From DASRBO01 sp035653595 (lineage in GTDB: Bacteria > Actinomycetota > Acidimicrobiia > Acidimicrobiales > JAJPHE01): a stretch of 64,000 nucleotides of DNA. Within the stretch, counting starts at the first letter, position 1; every line of letters starts with the position of its first letter. The position numbers and the translations under genes were made by a program. Below, one piece after another: positions 7,768-14,746 of this stretch. The stretch spans positions 1 to 64,000 of the forward strand of contig DASRBO010000040.1 of assembly GCA_035653595.1 (NCBI GenBank). Direction: 5' to 3'. The notes under the pieces were generated by a model. The model had not been told where the DNA came from. It ran no database searches and was given only the letters and a program-made list of their open reading frames with translations.

Positions 7768-8469
7768 ATGCTTTTCATGCACAAGGGGCCGTGGCGGGGA
7801 TGGGCGGCCTGGATGCTCGTGCTGTCCCTGGTTGGCGCCGGGCTGTGGGAGTCGGGCCGGTGGCTGCCGCCGGCGTCGGCGGCGGCCGCCCCCGCCGCCG
7901 TGGAGTTGGCCATGCGGGGCCTGCGCTGGGCCGTGCTCGCGTACACCGGTGCCCTGTGGGCGGCCTCGCTTCTGGCGGCCGCCGGGGTGGTGGCCGGGCG
8001 CTTCGGCTGGCGCCGGGGTGCCCGCCTGGCGGCGGCCGCCCTGGTGTGTCTGCCCCGCCAGGCCCGCCTCGGGGTGCCGGCGGTGGCGGTGGCGGCGGCC
8101 ACGGCCGCCTGCTCGACCGTGGGCTCGGCCCGCCTCCTGAGCCCGGCCGCCCCTCCGCCCGGGCTCAGCGCCGGGGTGGCGCCGCCGCCCGCCCAGCCAT
8201 CGCCGGCCCCGGCGCCGGGGCCCCGGTTGTCCCCGCCGGGCTCGCCGGGGACTCCGGCGCCTCTCACCGTGGTGGTCGGCGTCGGGGACTCGTTGTGGTC
8301 CATCGCCCAGCGGGTCGTCCAAGCCGCCGGCCCCGGTCCCGCCGGCCCGGCCGGGGTGGCCCGCTACTGGCTGAGGTTGGAGGCGGCCAACTCCTCCCGC
8401 CTGGTCCGGCCCGGCGACTACGACCTGGTCTACCCCGGTCAGATCCTCGAGCTGCCGGGCCCGGGGTAG
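7768..8469 (+). CDS. Membrane-anchored LysM-domain protein
   Basis: A 233-residue protein. Two or three hydrophobic helices lie at residues about 9-27, 52-77 and 98-116. A Pro/Ala-rich linker (about 125-165) follows, then a C-terminal LysM domain (about 166-230) with VGVGDSLWSIAQ and YDLVYPGQILELP. LysM domains bind peptidoglycan glycan strands, so the C-terminal part probably sits outside the membrane on the cell wall. Proteins of this layout in actinobacteria are often placed among cell-envelope genes with unknown function. ATG at 7768 or the in-frame ATG at 7777 are possible starts. The gene is divergent from proS across a short AT-rich stretch that probably holds both promoters. Confidence 0.75.
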   Translation: MLFMHKGPWRGWAAWMLVLSLVGAGLWESGRWLPPASAAAAPAAVELAMRGLRWAVLAYTGALWAASLLAAAGVVAGRFGWRRGARLAAAALVCLPRQARLGVPAVAVAAATAACSTVGSARLLSPAAPPPGLSAGVAPPPAQPSPAPAPGPRLSPPGSPGTPAPLTVVVGVGDSLWSIAQRVVQAAGPGPAGPAGVARYWLRLEAANSSRLVRPGDYDLVYPGQILELPGPG

Positions 8470-8503
8470 CGGGCCCATTCACCGATTCGTGAGACCCGAC
8501 AGG

Positions 8504-8509
8504 TAGCCT
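8504..8509 (+). promoter_or_regulatory. -10 box of the small HTH gene (leaderless)
   Basis: TAGCCT ends seven bases before the ATG at 8517, with no ribosome site, so a leaderless transcript is likely. Confidence 0.4.
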
Positions 8510-8516
8510 CTGATCG

Positions 8517-8759
8517 ATGCATCCGAGCCCCTGGTTGGGTACCAAGGAGGCCGCCGAGCGGCTGGGGGTCACCCTCCGGACGCTCTACCGGTTCATCGAC
8601 GAGGGCTCCCTCAGCGCCTACCGGTTCGGACGGGTGATCCGGGTCCGGGAGTCCGATCTGGACGAGTTCATCGAGCGGTCCAAGATCGTGCCGGGCTCCC
8701 TCGAGCACCTCTATCCGGAGATGAAGAGCACCTCCTCCACCGCCTCGAGGGGCAGGTAG
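8517..8759 (+). CDS. Small excisionase-family DNA-binding protein
   Basis: An 80-residue single-domain HTH protein of the MerR-like excisionase (HTH_17) type. It reads WLGTKEAAERLGV, then RTLYRFIDEGSLSAYRFGR, then VRESDLDEFIERS. The tail after residue 60 is short and unstructured. Small stand-alone proteins of this kind in actinobacteria include BldC-like regulators as well as phage excisionases. No integrase is near, and the core-genome setting argues for a chromosomal regulator. Its last 49 bases overlap the minus-strand gene that ends at 8711. Confidence 0.75.
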   Translation: MHPSPWLGTKEAAERLGVTLRTLYRFIDEGSLSAYRFGRVIRVRESDLDEFIERSKIVPGSLEHLYPEMKSTSSTASRGR

Positions 8760-9253
8760 AGCCAGGCCCGCTCCTCGGTCCAGGGCTCGAGGGCGACGAA
8801 GTCCCCGCTCACCAGGGCGATCTCCCCCCGGGCCTCCTCCCCTCCGGCCAGGCGCACCACCACCGGGGCACCGGTGCCGGCCGACGCCCCCAGAGCGGCG
8901 GCCAGGTCCCCGTCGGCCGGGTCCCTGCGCCCTCCGGGCATCATCCGGCCCCCGGGCTCCACGGTGGTGACCGCCGCCAGGCGCACTAGCACCGTCCCCG
9001 GCGCCGCCTGCACCGCCAGGTAGTCCCGCCTGGCCCCGATGATCCGGCCCCGATGGCAGCGGCCGCCTCTGGTCCGGACCGTCACCTCGGCGCCGGAGTC
9101 GGCCAGGTCGAGCAGCACCGAGGCGAGGTCGGACTCCTCGGCGAGCATGCGGGCGGCCCAGTGGCGGCGGGACCGCGACCGGGCCGACTCGGCCTCCAGG
9201 TGATCCGCCGTCCAGGCCGACAACAGGCGGGCCAGCTCGTCGTCCTCCGCCAC
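8711..9253 (-). CDS. Conserved hypothetical protein with two Sm/SH3-like barrel segments
   Basis: A 180-residue soluble protein. An N-terminal helical part (residues 1-50, rich in Ala, Glu and Arg) is followed by two similar beta-rich segments. One spans about 55-97 (VTVRTRGGRCHRGRI, ending RLAAVTTVEP) and the other about 128-178 (VVVRLAGGEEARGEI, ending LPLEAVEEVLF). Each has the strand-Gly-Gly-strand rhythm of Sm-like or SH3-like barrels, which suggests an internal duplication. The family name and function are not recognised. GTG at 9253 is chosen because the only upstream ATG (9289) would overlap the start of divergent pabC. Confidence 0.6.
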   Translation of the reverse strand: MAEDDELARLLSAWTADHLEAESARSRSRRHWAARMLAEESDLASVLLDLADSGAEVTVRTRGGRCHRGRIIGARRDYLAVQAAPGTVLVRLAAVTTVEPGGRMMPGGRRDPADGDLAAALGASAGTGAPVVVRLAGGEEARGEIALVSGDFVALEPWTEERAWLYLPLEAVEEVLFISG

Positions 9254-9287
9254 CGGCGGATTCTGCCGGCCGTAATGTCGGGTGTCC

Positions 9288-10118
9288 ATGAGGGTGTGGC
9301 TGGACGACGGCCTGGTTGACGAGGCCGAGGCCAAGGTGTCGGTCTTCGACCACGGTCTCACCGTCGGCGACGCCGTCTTCGAGACGATCTCGGTGCGCTC
9401 CGGTCGGGCGGTGGCCGCCACCAGGCACCTGCGCCGCCTGGTGCGCTCGGCCGAGGGCCTCGGGATGGCGAGCCCCGACCCGGCCCGTCTGCACGCGGCG
9501 GTGGCCGGGCTGATCGAGGCCAACCAGGCGGTGGCCGGCGTGGTGCGGGTGGTGGTCACCAGCGGGCCGGGGCCGCTCGGCTCGACCAGGGGCGAGGCCG
9601 TGTGCACGGTGGTGGCCATGCTGGGACCGGCCCCCGGATGGCCGCCCACCGCCGATGTCGTGACGGTCCCATGGGCGAGGAACGAGCGCTCGGCCGTCGC
9701 CGGCATCAAGACCACCTCCTACGCCGAGAATGTCCTGGCCCTGGCCGAGGCCCGCCGGCGCGGCGGCAGTGAGGCGTTGTTCCCCAACACGGTGGGCGAT
9801 CTGTGCGAGGGGAGCGGGTCGAATGTGTTCCTCGTCCTCGAGGGAAACCTCGTCACCCCGCCGCTGTCGTCGGGCTGCCTGGCCGGCGTGTCGCGGGGCC
9901 TGCTCATCGAGCGCTGCGGGCTGGTGGTCGAGGAGCGGCCGGTGCCGATGAGCGCCCTGGAGCGGGCCGAGGAGGTCTTCCTGACCTCCGCCACCCGCGA
10001 CGTGCAACCGGTCCGATCGGTCGACGGCCGCCCGCTGGGCGCCGACCCCGGACCGGTGACGGCCAAGGCCTCCGCCGCCTACGCCGCCATGCTCGCCACC
10101 GACCCCGACCCGGACTGA
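9288..10118 (+). CDS. pabC: Class IV PLP enzyme, aminodeoxychorismate lyase-like
   Basis: A 276-residue fold-type IV pyridoxal-phosphate enzyme. The catalytic lysine lies in GIKTTSYAEN (Lys141). The phosphate-binding region is NTVGDLCEGSGSNVFLV, and the N-terminus FDHGLTVGDAVFETI is characteristic of PabC and branched-chain or D-amino-acid aminotransferases. PabC makes 4-aminobenzoate and pyruvate from aminodeoxychorismate for folate synthesis. No pabA/pabB neighbour is present, so a D-amino-acid or branched-chain transaminase cannot be excluded. ATG at 9288 is preferred over GTG at 9282; a TAATGT -10 box lies at 9273-9278. Confidence 0.75.
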   Translation: MRVWLDDGLVDEAEAKVSVFDHGLTVGDAVFETISVRSGRAVAATRHLRRLVRSAEGLGMASPDPARLHAAVAGLIEANQAVAGVVRVVVTSGPGPLGSTRGEAVCTVVAMLGPAPGWPPTADVVTVPWARNERSAVAGIKTTSYAENVLALAEARRRGGSEALFPNTVGDLCEGSGSNVFLVLEGNLVTPPLSSGCLAGVSRGLLIERCGLVVEERPVPMSALERAEEVFLTSATRDVQPVRSVDGRPLGADPGPVTAKASAAYAAMLATDPDPD

Positions 10119-10123
10119 CGGCC

Positions 10124-10168
10124 GGGCCGACCCGGCCGGCGCCGGCCGGCGGTTGCGGGGGTCGGCCC
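10124..10168. terminator. Bidirectional terminator between pabC and rpiB
   Basis: GGGCCGACCC and GGGTCGGCCC form a perfect ten-base-pair stem around an internal GC palindrome. It fills the whole gap between the two convergent genes. There is no T-run, as expected for actinobacterial tail-less terminators. Confidence 0.6.
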
Positions 10169-10623
10169 TATTCCCGCTCGCACTCCTCGGCCTCGATTTC
10201 GGCCAGCATCTCCAGCCGGCGGACGTGGCGGCCCCCGTCGAAGGCGGTGGCGAGGAACACGTCGAGCACGGCCAGGGCGTGTTCGGTGGCGGTGACCCGG
10301 GCCCCGAGGGCGCAGATGTTGGCGTCGTTGTGCCGGCGGGCCAGGCGGGCGGTGAACTCGTCGGGGCACAGGGCCGCCCGGGCGCCGTGGACCTTGTTGG
10401 CGGCGATCTGCTCGCCCTGGCCGCTGCCCCCCATGACCACCCCGAGGTCGGCCTCGCCGGCGACCACCGCCCGGGCGACGGCGGCACAGAACGGCGGGTA
10501 GTCGACCGGCTCCGTCGAATCGGTGCCCAGGTCGCTGACCTGGTGGCCCCGTTCCCGCAGGTGGGCCGCCACCGCCTCCTTGAGCGGGAAGCCGGCGTGG
10601 TCGGAGCCCAACGCCACCCTCAT
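10168..10623 (-). CDS. rpiB: Ribose-5-phosphate isomerase B, mycobacterial type
   Basis: A 151-residue enzyme that interconverts ribose 5-phosphate and ribulose 5-phosphate in the non-oxidative pentose phosphate pathway. The N-terminus GSDHAGFPLKE and RRHNDANICALGAR (residues 97-109) are signatures of the RpiB/LacAB family. The active-site loop reads MGGSGQGEQIAANK (64-77), with Ser67 where E. coli-type RpiB has the base cysteine. Glu71 takes the place of the catalytic glutamate known from the Mycobacterium tuberculosis enzyme. ATG at 10623 is chosen because family similarity begins at once; the ATG at 10647 would add eight unlike residues. Confidence 0.92.
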   Translation of the reverse strand: MRVALGSDHAGFPLKEAVAAHLRERGHQVSDLGTDSTEPVDYPPFCAAVARAVVAGEADLGVVMGGSGQGEQIAANKVHGARAALCPDEFTARLARRHNDANICALGARVTATEHALAVLDVFLATAFDGGRHVRRLEMLAEIEAEECERE

Positions 10624-10691
10624 GCCCGCCCCGTCCTCACGCCGCATTGCCTACTACGCCGGCCGGCTCCGGGGCACCCCTCCGGCGGCAG

Positions 10692-10697
10692 TAGGTT
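10692..10697 (+). promoter_or_regulatory. -10 box of the HIT gene (leaderless)
   Basis: TAGGTT ends seven bases before the ATG at 10705, with no ribosome site between them. Confidence 0.4.
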
Positions 10698-10704
10698 CGC
10701 CCCG

Positions 10705-11049
10705 ATGACCGACTGCCTGTTCTGCCGGATCGTCGCCGGCGAACTGCCCTCCACCGAGGTGGACGGGACCGAGCTGAGCTACGCCTTCCGCGACATCAAC
10801 CCCGGCGCCCCCACCCATGTCCTCGTGGTTCCCCGTGCCCACATAACCGACGCCCAGGCGCTGGGCCCCGACCACGGTGAGCTGCTGGCCGACATGTACT
10901 CGCTGGCCAACCGCATCGCCCGCTCGGAGGGGGTGTCCTCCAGCGGGTACCGGCTGGTGTTCAACGTGGGCGACGACTCCGGCAACAGCGTCGCCCACCT
11001 TCACCTGCACCTCCTCGGTGGCCGGCGCATGGGATGGCCCCCGGGGTGA
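10705..11049 (+). CDS. HIT-family nucleotide hydrolase (HINT-like)
   Basis: A 114-residue histidine-triad protein. The triad is HLHLHLL with His98, His100 and His102; His100 would carry the nucleotidyl intermediate. CLFCRIVAGELPS at the N-terminus, with Cys4 and Cys7, matches HINT-branch proteins that bind zinc or stay compact. HINT proteins cleave purine nucleoside phosphoramidates such as AMP-lysine. Its place directly before phoH is frequent in actinobacteria. The start follows a TAGGTT -10 box. Confidence 0.88.
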   Translation: MTDCLFCRIVAGELPSTEVDGTELSYAFRDINPGAPTHVLVVPRAHITDAQALGPDHGELLADMYSLANRIARSEGVSSSGYRLVFNVGDDSGNSVAHLHLHLLGGRRMGWPPG

Positions 11050-11100
11050 GCCTTGGGCGACTCCGTTCCCGGCGGGCCTAGTACCCTGGGCCCGGCATCC

Positions 11101-12075
11101 GTGTCACCGACCCAGGTAAAGATCCTCGTACCCGGCAACCACCTCATGGTTGGCCTACTCGGCCAGCGTGACGAGCTGCTACGCCTGGTGGAGGCGGCCT
11201 TCGGCGGGGTCCGCATCCATGTGCGGGGCAACGAGATCACCGTCGAGGGCGACGAGGCCGAGCGGGTCGGCAAGCTGTTCGAGGAGATGGTCGAGCTGCT
11301 CGAACAGGGTCACGCCCTCGACGCCGTCAACGTGGGACGGACCATCGACATGGTGAAGGCCGACGTGCGGCCCACCGAGGTGCTGACGGCCGAGGTGCTG
11401 CGGTCCAGTCGGGGCCGGGCGGTCCGGCCCAAGACCGAGGGGCAGAAGCGCTACACCGACGCCATCGCCGACAACATCCTGACCTTCGGCATCGGGCCGG
11501 CCGGTACAGGCAAGTCCTACCTGGCGGTGGCCCTGGCCGTGCAGGCCCTGCAGGCCAAGGCGGTGAACCGCATCATCCTGTGCCGTCCGGCGGTCGAGGC
11601 GGGGGAGCGGCTCGGGTTCCTGCCCGGGGACCTGATGGCCAAGGTGGATCCGTACCTGCGCCCCCTCTACGACGCCCTCTACGACATGCTCGAGCCCGAG
11701 GGGGTCCAGCGCCTCCTCGACCGCGGGACGGTCGAGGTGGCCCCGCTGGCGTTCATGCGGGGGCGCACCCTCAACTCCAGCTTCATCATCCTGGACGAGG
11801 CCCAGAACACCACGCCCGAGCAGATGAAGATGTTCCTGACCCGCATCGGCTTCGGGTCCAAGGCGGTGGTCACCGGCGACGTGACCCAGATCGACCTGGC
11901 CGGGCGGCCCTCGGGTCTGGTCGGTCTTGAGCGCATCCTGGGCGAGATCGACGGGGTCGCCTTCGTCCGCCTCGGCCACCGCGACGTGGTCCGCCACAAG
12001 ATCGTGGCCGACATCGTGTCGGCCTACGAGCGCTCGGAGGCGGCGGGCCAGCTGGGACCGGGCGCCGGCTCGTGA
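11101..12075 (+). CDS. phoH: PhoH-like ATPase
   Basis: A 324-residue PhoH/YbeZ-family P-loop ATPase. It has a short N-terminal KH-like region (residues about 5-60), Walker A GPAGTGKS (132-139), and Walker B FIILDEAQN with the LSRIGF-like LTRIGFGSK and TGDVTQIDL motifs. YbeZ proteins work with YbeY in ribosome-associated RNA processing. The stop overlaps the ybeY start (GTGA), so the two are translationally coupled. GTG at 11101 is chosen because conserved sequence (QVKILVPGN) begins there; a TTG at 11053 in the same frame would add 16 low-complexity residues. Confidence 0.88.
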   Translation: MSPTQVKILVPGNHLMVGLLGQRDELLRLVEAAFGGVRIHVRGNEITVEGDEAERVGKLFEEMVELLEQGHALDAVNVGRTIDMVKADVRPTEVLTAEVLRSSRGRAVRPKTEGQKRYTDAIADNILTFGIGPAGTGKSYLAVALAVQALQAKAVNRIILCRPAVEAGERLGFLPGDLMAKVDPYLRPLYDALYDMLEPEGVQRLLDRGTVEVAPLAFMRGRTLNSSFIILDEAQNTTPEQMKMFLTRIGFGSKAVVTGDVTQIDLAGRPSGLVGLERILGEIDGVAFVRLGHRDVVRHKIVADIVSAYERSEAAGQLGPGAGS

Positions 12076-12584
12076 CCATCGAGGTCTTCGTGGCGGACGA
12101 GCAGTCCGCTCACCCCGTCGACACCGTCCGCTGGATGCGGCTGGCCGAGGCGGTCCTGGCCGCCGAGGGTGTCAAGGGCGACGCCGAGCTGTCGGTTCTC
12201 TTCGTCGACGAGGCGTCGATGGCCGATCTCAACAAGCGCTTCCTGGACAAGGAGGGCCCCACCGACGTGCTCGCATTCCCCCTCGACGAGGAGCCGGTCG
12301 AGGGGGGGCGCTCCCCCGATTCCGGCGGGACCGGCCCCGGTTGGGTCCCGCCCGAGCCGGCGGAGATGCCCACCCTGGTCGGTGACCTGGTGATCTGCCC
12401 GGCGGTGGCCCGCCGGAACGCGCCGGGCCACGCCGGCACCTACGAGGACGAGCTCGCCCTGCTGGTGGTGCACGGCATCCTCCACCTCATGGGCATGGAC
12501 CACGTCGACGAGGAGGAGGCCGAGGCGATGGAGCGGCGGGAGCAGGAGCTGCTCGACCAGCTCTACCGCTCGCCGGCGCCATGA
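12072..12584 (+). CDS. ybeY: Endoribonuclease YbeY
   Basis: A 170-residue metalloenzyme of rRNA maturation and ribosome quality control. The zinc motif is HGILHLMGMDH with His134, His138 and His144, preceded by the conserved LVGDLVICP. NKRFLDKEGPTDVLAFP matches the family core. A Gly/Pro-rich insertion of about 25 residues (72-98) sits before LVGDLV and makes it longer than the usual 150. It overlaps phoH by four bases and the hemolysin-like gene by four (ATGA), forming a tight operon phoH-ybeY-hlyC-era. Confidence 0.92.
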   Translation: MTIEVFVADEQSAHPVDTVRWMRLAEAVLAAEGVKGDAELSVLFVDEASMADLNKRFLDKEGPTDVLAFPLDEEPVEGGRSPDSGGTGPGWVPPEPAEMPTLVGDLVICPAVARRNAPGHAGTYEDELALLVVHGILHLMGMDHVDEEEAEAMERREQELLDQLYRSPAP

Positions 12585-13906
12585 CCCCGGCCGCCCTGGC
12601 TACCTCCGGCCTGCGGGCCACGGACGTGATCATCCTCGTCACGATCGTGGTCCTGGTGGCGGTGTCCTCGCTGCTGTCCCTGGCCGAGACCAGCCTGACC
12701 CGCACCAGCCGGGCCAAGGCCATGTCGCTGGAGGAGCAGAAGCGGAGGGGAGCCCACCTGCTCCTGCGGCTGGTGGAGCACCCGGAGCGCTTCCTCAACA
12801 CCGTCCTGCTTGTGGTCCTGGTGTGCCAGCTGGTCGCCGCCACCCTGGTCGGCGTGCTGTCGGCCCGCCTGTTCGGCGCCCTGGGAGTCGCCATCGCGAC
12901 CGTGTTCGAGGTGGTGGTGATATTCGTGCTCGGCGAGGCCGCCCCCAAGACCTGGGCCATACAGCACCCGGAGCGGGCCGCCCTGTTCTCCGCCCCCTTG
13001 GTGGCCGCCATCCTGCGCTTCCCGCCGCTGCGCATCGCCACCTCCGGACTCATCCGGCTGACCAACGTGCTGCTTCCGGGCAAGGGACTCCCGCGGGGGC
13101 CGTTCGTGTCCGAGCAGGAGCTGCTGGCCATGGCCGACGTGGCCGCCGAGGAGGACGTGATCGAGGGCGAGGAGCGGGCGCTGATCCGCTCGATAATCAC
13201 CTTCGGCGACACCGTGGTGCGCAACGTGATGGTGCCCCGCCCGGACATGGTGTCGGTGTCCGCCGACGAGCCGGTCTCGAGCGTCATCGAGACGGCGATC
13301 GCCGCCGGGTACTCGAGGCTGCCCGTCTACGACCAGGGCGTCGACGACATCGTCGGGGTCGTCTACACCAAGGACCTGATGAAGGCGGCCCAGGGTCGCA
13401 ACGGCGGCGGGCCCGAGCAGCCGGTGCGGTCGTTGGCCCGCCCGGCCCATTTCGTGCCCGAGACCAAGCGGGTGGCCGAGCTCATGCGGGAGATGCAGGG
13501 CGAGAAGTACCACATCGCCATCGCCGTGGACGAGTACGGCGGGACCGCCGGCCTGGTCACCTTGGAGGATCTGATCGAGGAGCTGGTGGGCGAGATCGTC
13601 GACGAGTTCGACTTCGAGGAGCCCCTCATCGAGCCCCTGCCCGACGGCCAGTTCCGGGTCAACGCCCGCATGCCTGTGACGGAGCTCAACGAGCTGCTCC
13701 ACGCCGAGCTGCCGGCGGGGGACTGGGACACCGTCGGTGGTCTGGTGTTCAACCTGTTGGGCCACGTACCGGTCGAGGGGGAGTCGGTGGTGGCCGACGG
13801 TCACCGACTGGTGGCCGAACGGGTCCAGGGACGACGGATCGGACGGGTCCGCATCGGTCCCAGCGGTGACGAGCCCGGCCGCGCCGCGACCGGCCAAGGC
13901 GCCTAA
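12581..13906 (+). CDS. CNNM/CorC-type transporter protein (hemolysin family)
   Basis: A 441-residue membrane protein with the three parts of this family. A DUF21/CNNM domain with about four transmembrane segments spans residues 10-190, and includes SLLSLAETSLTR and EAAPKTWA. Two CBS motifs span about 210-335 (VMVPRPDMVSV, RLPVYDQGVDDIVGVVY). A CorC_HlyC domain spans about 350-435 with DEYGGTAGLVTLEDLIEE just before it. Homologues transport Mg2+ or influence its export, and CBS domains bind adenine nucleotides. The old name hemolysin rests on TlyC and is not informative. The start codon overlaps the ybeY stop. Confidence 0.88.
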   Translation: MTPAALATSGLRATDVIILVTIVVLVAVSSLLSLAETSLTRTSRAKAMSLEEQKRRGAHLLLRLVEHPERFLNTVLLVVLVCQLVAATLVGVLSARLFGALGVAIATVFEVVVIFVLGEAAPKTWAIQHPERAALFSAPLVAAILRFPPLRIATSGLIRLTNVLLPGKGLPRGPFVSEQELLAMADVAAEEDVIEGEERALIRSIITFGDTVVRNVMVPRPDMVSVSADEPVSSVIETAIAAGYSRLPVYDQGVDDIVGVVYTKDLMKAAQGRNGGGPEQPVRSLARPAHFVPETKRVAELMREMQGEKYHIAIAVDEYGGTAGLVTLEDLIEELVGEIVDEFDFEEPLIEPLPDGQFRVNARMPVTELNELLHAELPAGDWDTVGGLVFNLLGHVPVEGESVVADGHRLVAERVQGRRIGRVRIGPSGDEPGRAATGQGA

Positions 13907-13909
13907 AGC

Positions 13910-14746
13910 GTGCGCTCAGGCTTCGTGACGCTGGTCGGCCGGCCCAACGTCGGCAAGTCGACCCTCGTCAACGCCATGGTCGGCACCAAGGTGTCGATCG
14001 TGTCGAACAAGCCCCAGACCACCAGGACCAGGGTGACCGGGGTGATCAACCGTCCGGGCTCGCAGATCGCGGTCGTCGACACCCCCGGTCTGCACAAGCC
14101 GCGCTCGCCCCTCGGGGAGCGGCTCAACGAGACCGCCACGGAGGCCGCCAGCGAGGTGGACGTGGTTCTGCTGGTGCTGGACGCCACCGCCGAGGTGGGC
14201 CGGGGCGACCGTTTCATCGCCGAGCGACTCGATGCCGACGCCATGGTCGTGGTCAACAAGATCGACCTGGTCGACCCGGCCCGGCTCCTCCGGCGCCTGG
14301 CCGAGGCGGCCGAGCTGGAACGCTCGGAGTACTGGCCCGTGTCGGCCGCCACCGGCGAGGGCGTCTCCGAGCTGCTCGATGCCCTCGAGGCGCGCCTGCC
14401 TGAGGGGCCTCGCCTGTTTCCCGAGGACATGGTCACCGACGTGCCCGAGGCGTTCTGGGTCGCCGAGCTGGTCCGCGAGCAGCTGCTGGCCCGGCTGCGG
14501 GACGAGCTTCCCCACTCGCTGGCCACCAGGGTGACCGAGTGGGAGTGGCCCCGGGTGCGCTGCGAGATCCTCGTCGAGCGGGACTCCCAGAAGGGCATCG
14601 TGATCGGCAGGGGGGGCTCGGTCCTCAAGGACGTGGGCTCCGCCGTACGCCACGAGTTGCCTGAAGGCGCCTACCTCGAGCTGTTCGTCAAGGTCGACCG
14701 CGACTGGCAGCATCGCCCAGGGGCGCTCCAGCGGCTGGGCTACTGA
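13910..14746 (+). CDS. era: GTPase Era
   Basis: A 278-residue GTPase that binds 16S rRNA during 30S subunit assembly. G1 is GRPNVGKST (10-18), G3 is DTPG (57-60), G4 is NKID (116-119), and the C-terminal KH domain has the IGRGGSVLK loop near residue 230. It starts with GTG three bases after the stop of the CBS-domain gene, continuing the operon. Its last 59 bases overlap tail to tail the helicase gene on the other strand, so the two transcripts run into each other. Confidence 0.93.
   Translation: MRSGFVTLVGRPNVGKSTLVNAMVGTKVSIVSNKPQTTRTRVTGVINRPGSQIAVVDTPGLHKPRSPLGERLNETATEAASEVDVVLLVLDATAEVGRGDRFIAERLDADAMVVVNKIDLVDPARLLRRLAEAAELERSEYWPVSAATGEGVSELLDALEARLPEGPRLFPEDMVTDVPEAFWVAELVREQLLARLRDELPHSLATRVTEWEWPRVRCEILVERDSQKGIVIGRGGSVLKDVGSAVRHELPEGAYLELFVKVDRDWQHRPGALQRLGY

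Noticed and set aside
8517..9253. Toxin-antitoxin pair made of the small HTH gene and its neighbour
   Set aside because: The genes converge rather than form an operon, and the second protein has no toxin-like fold.
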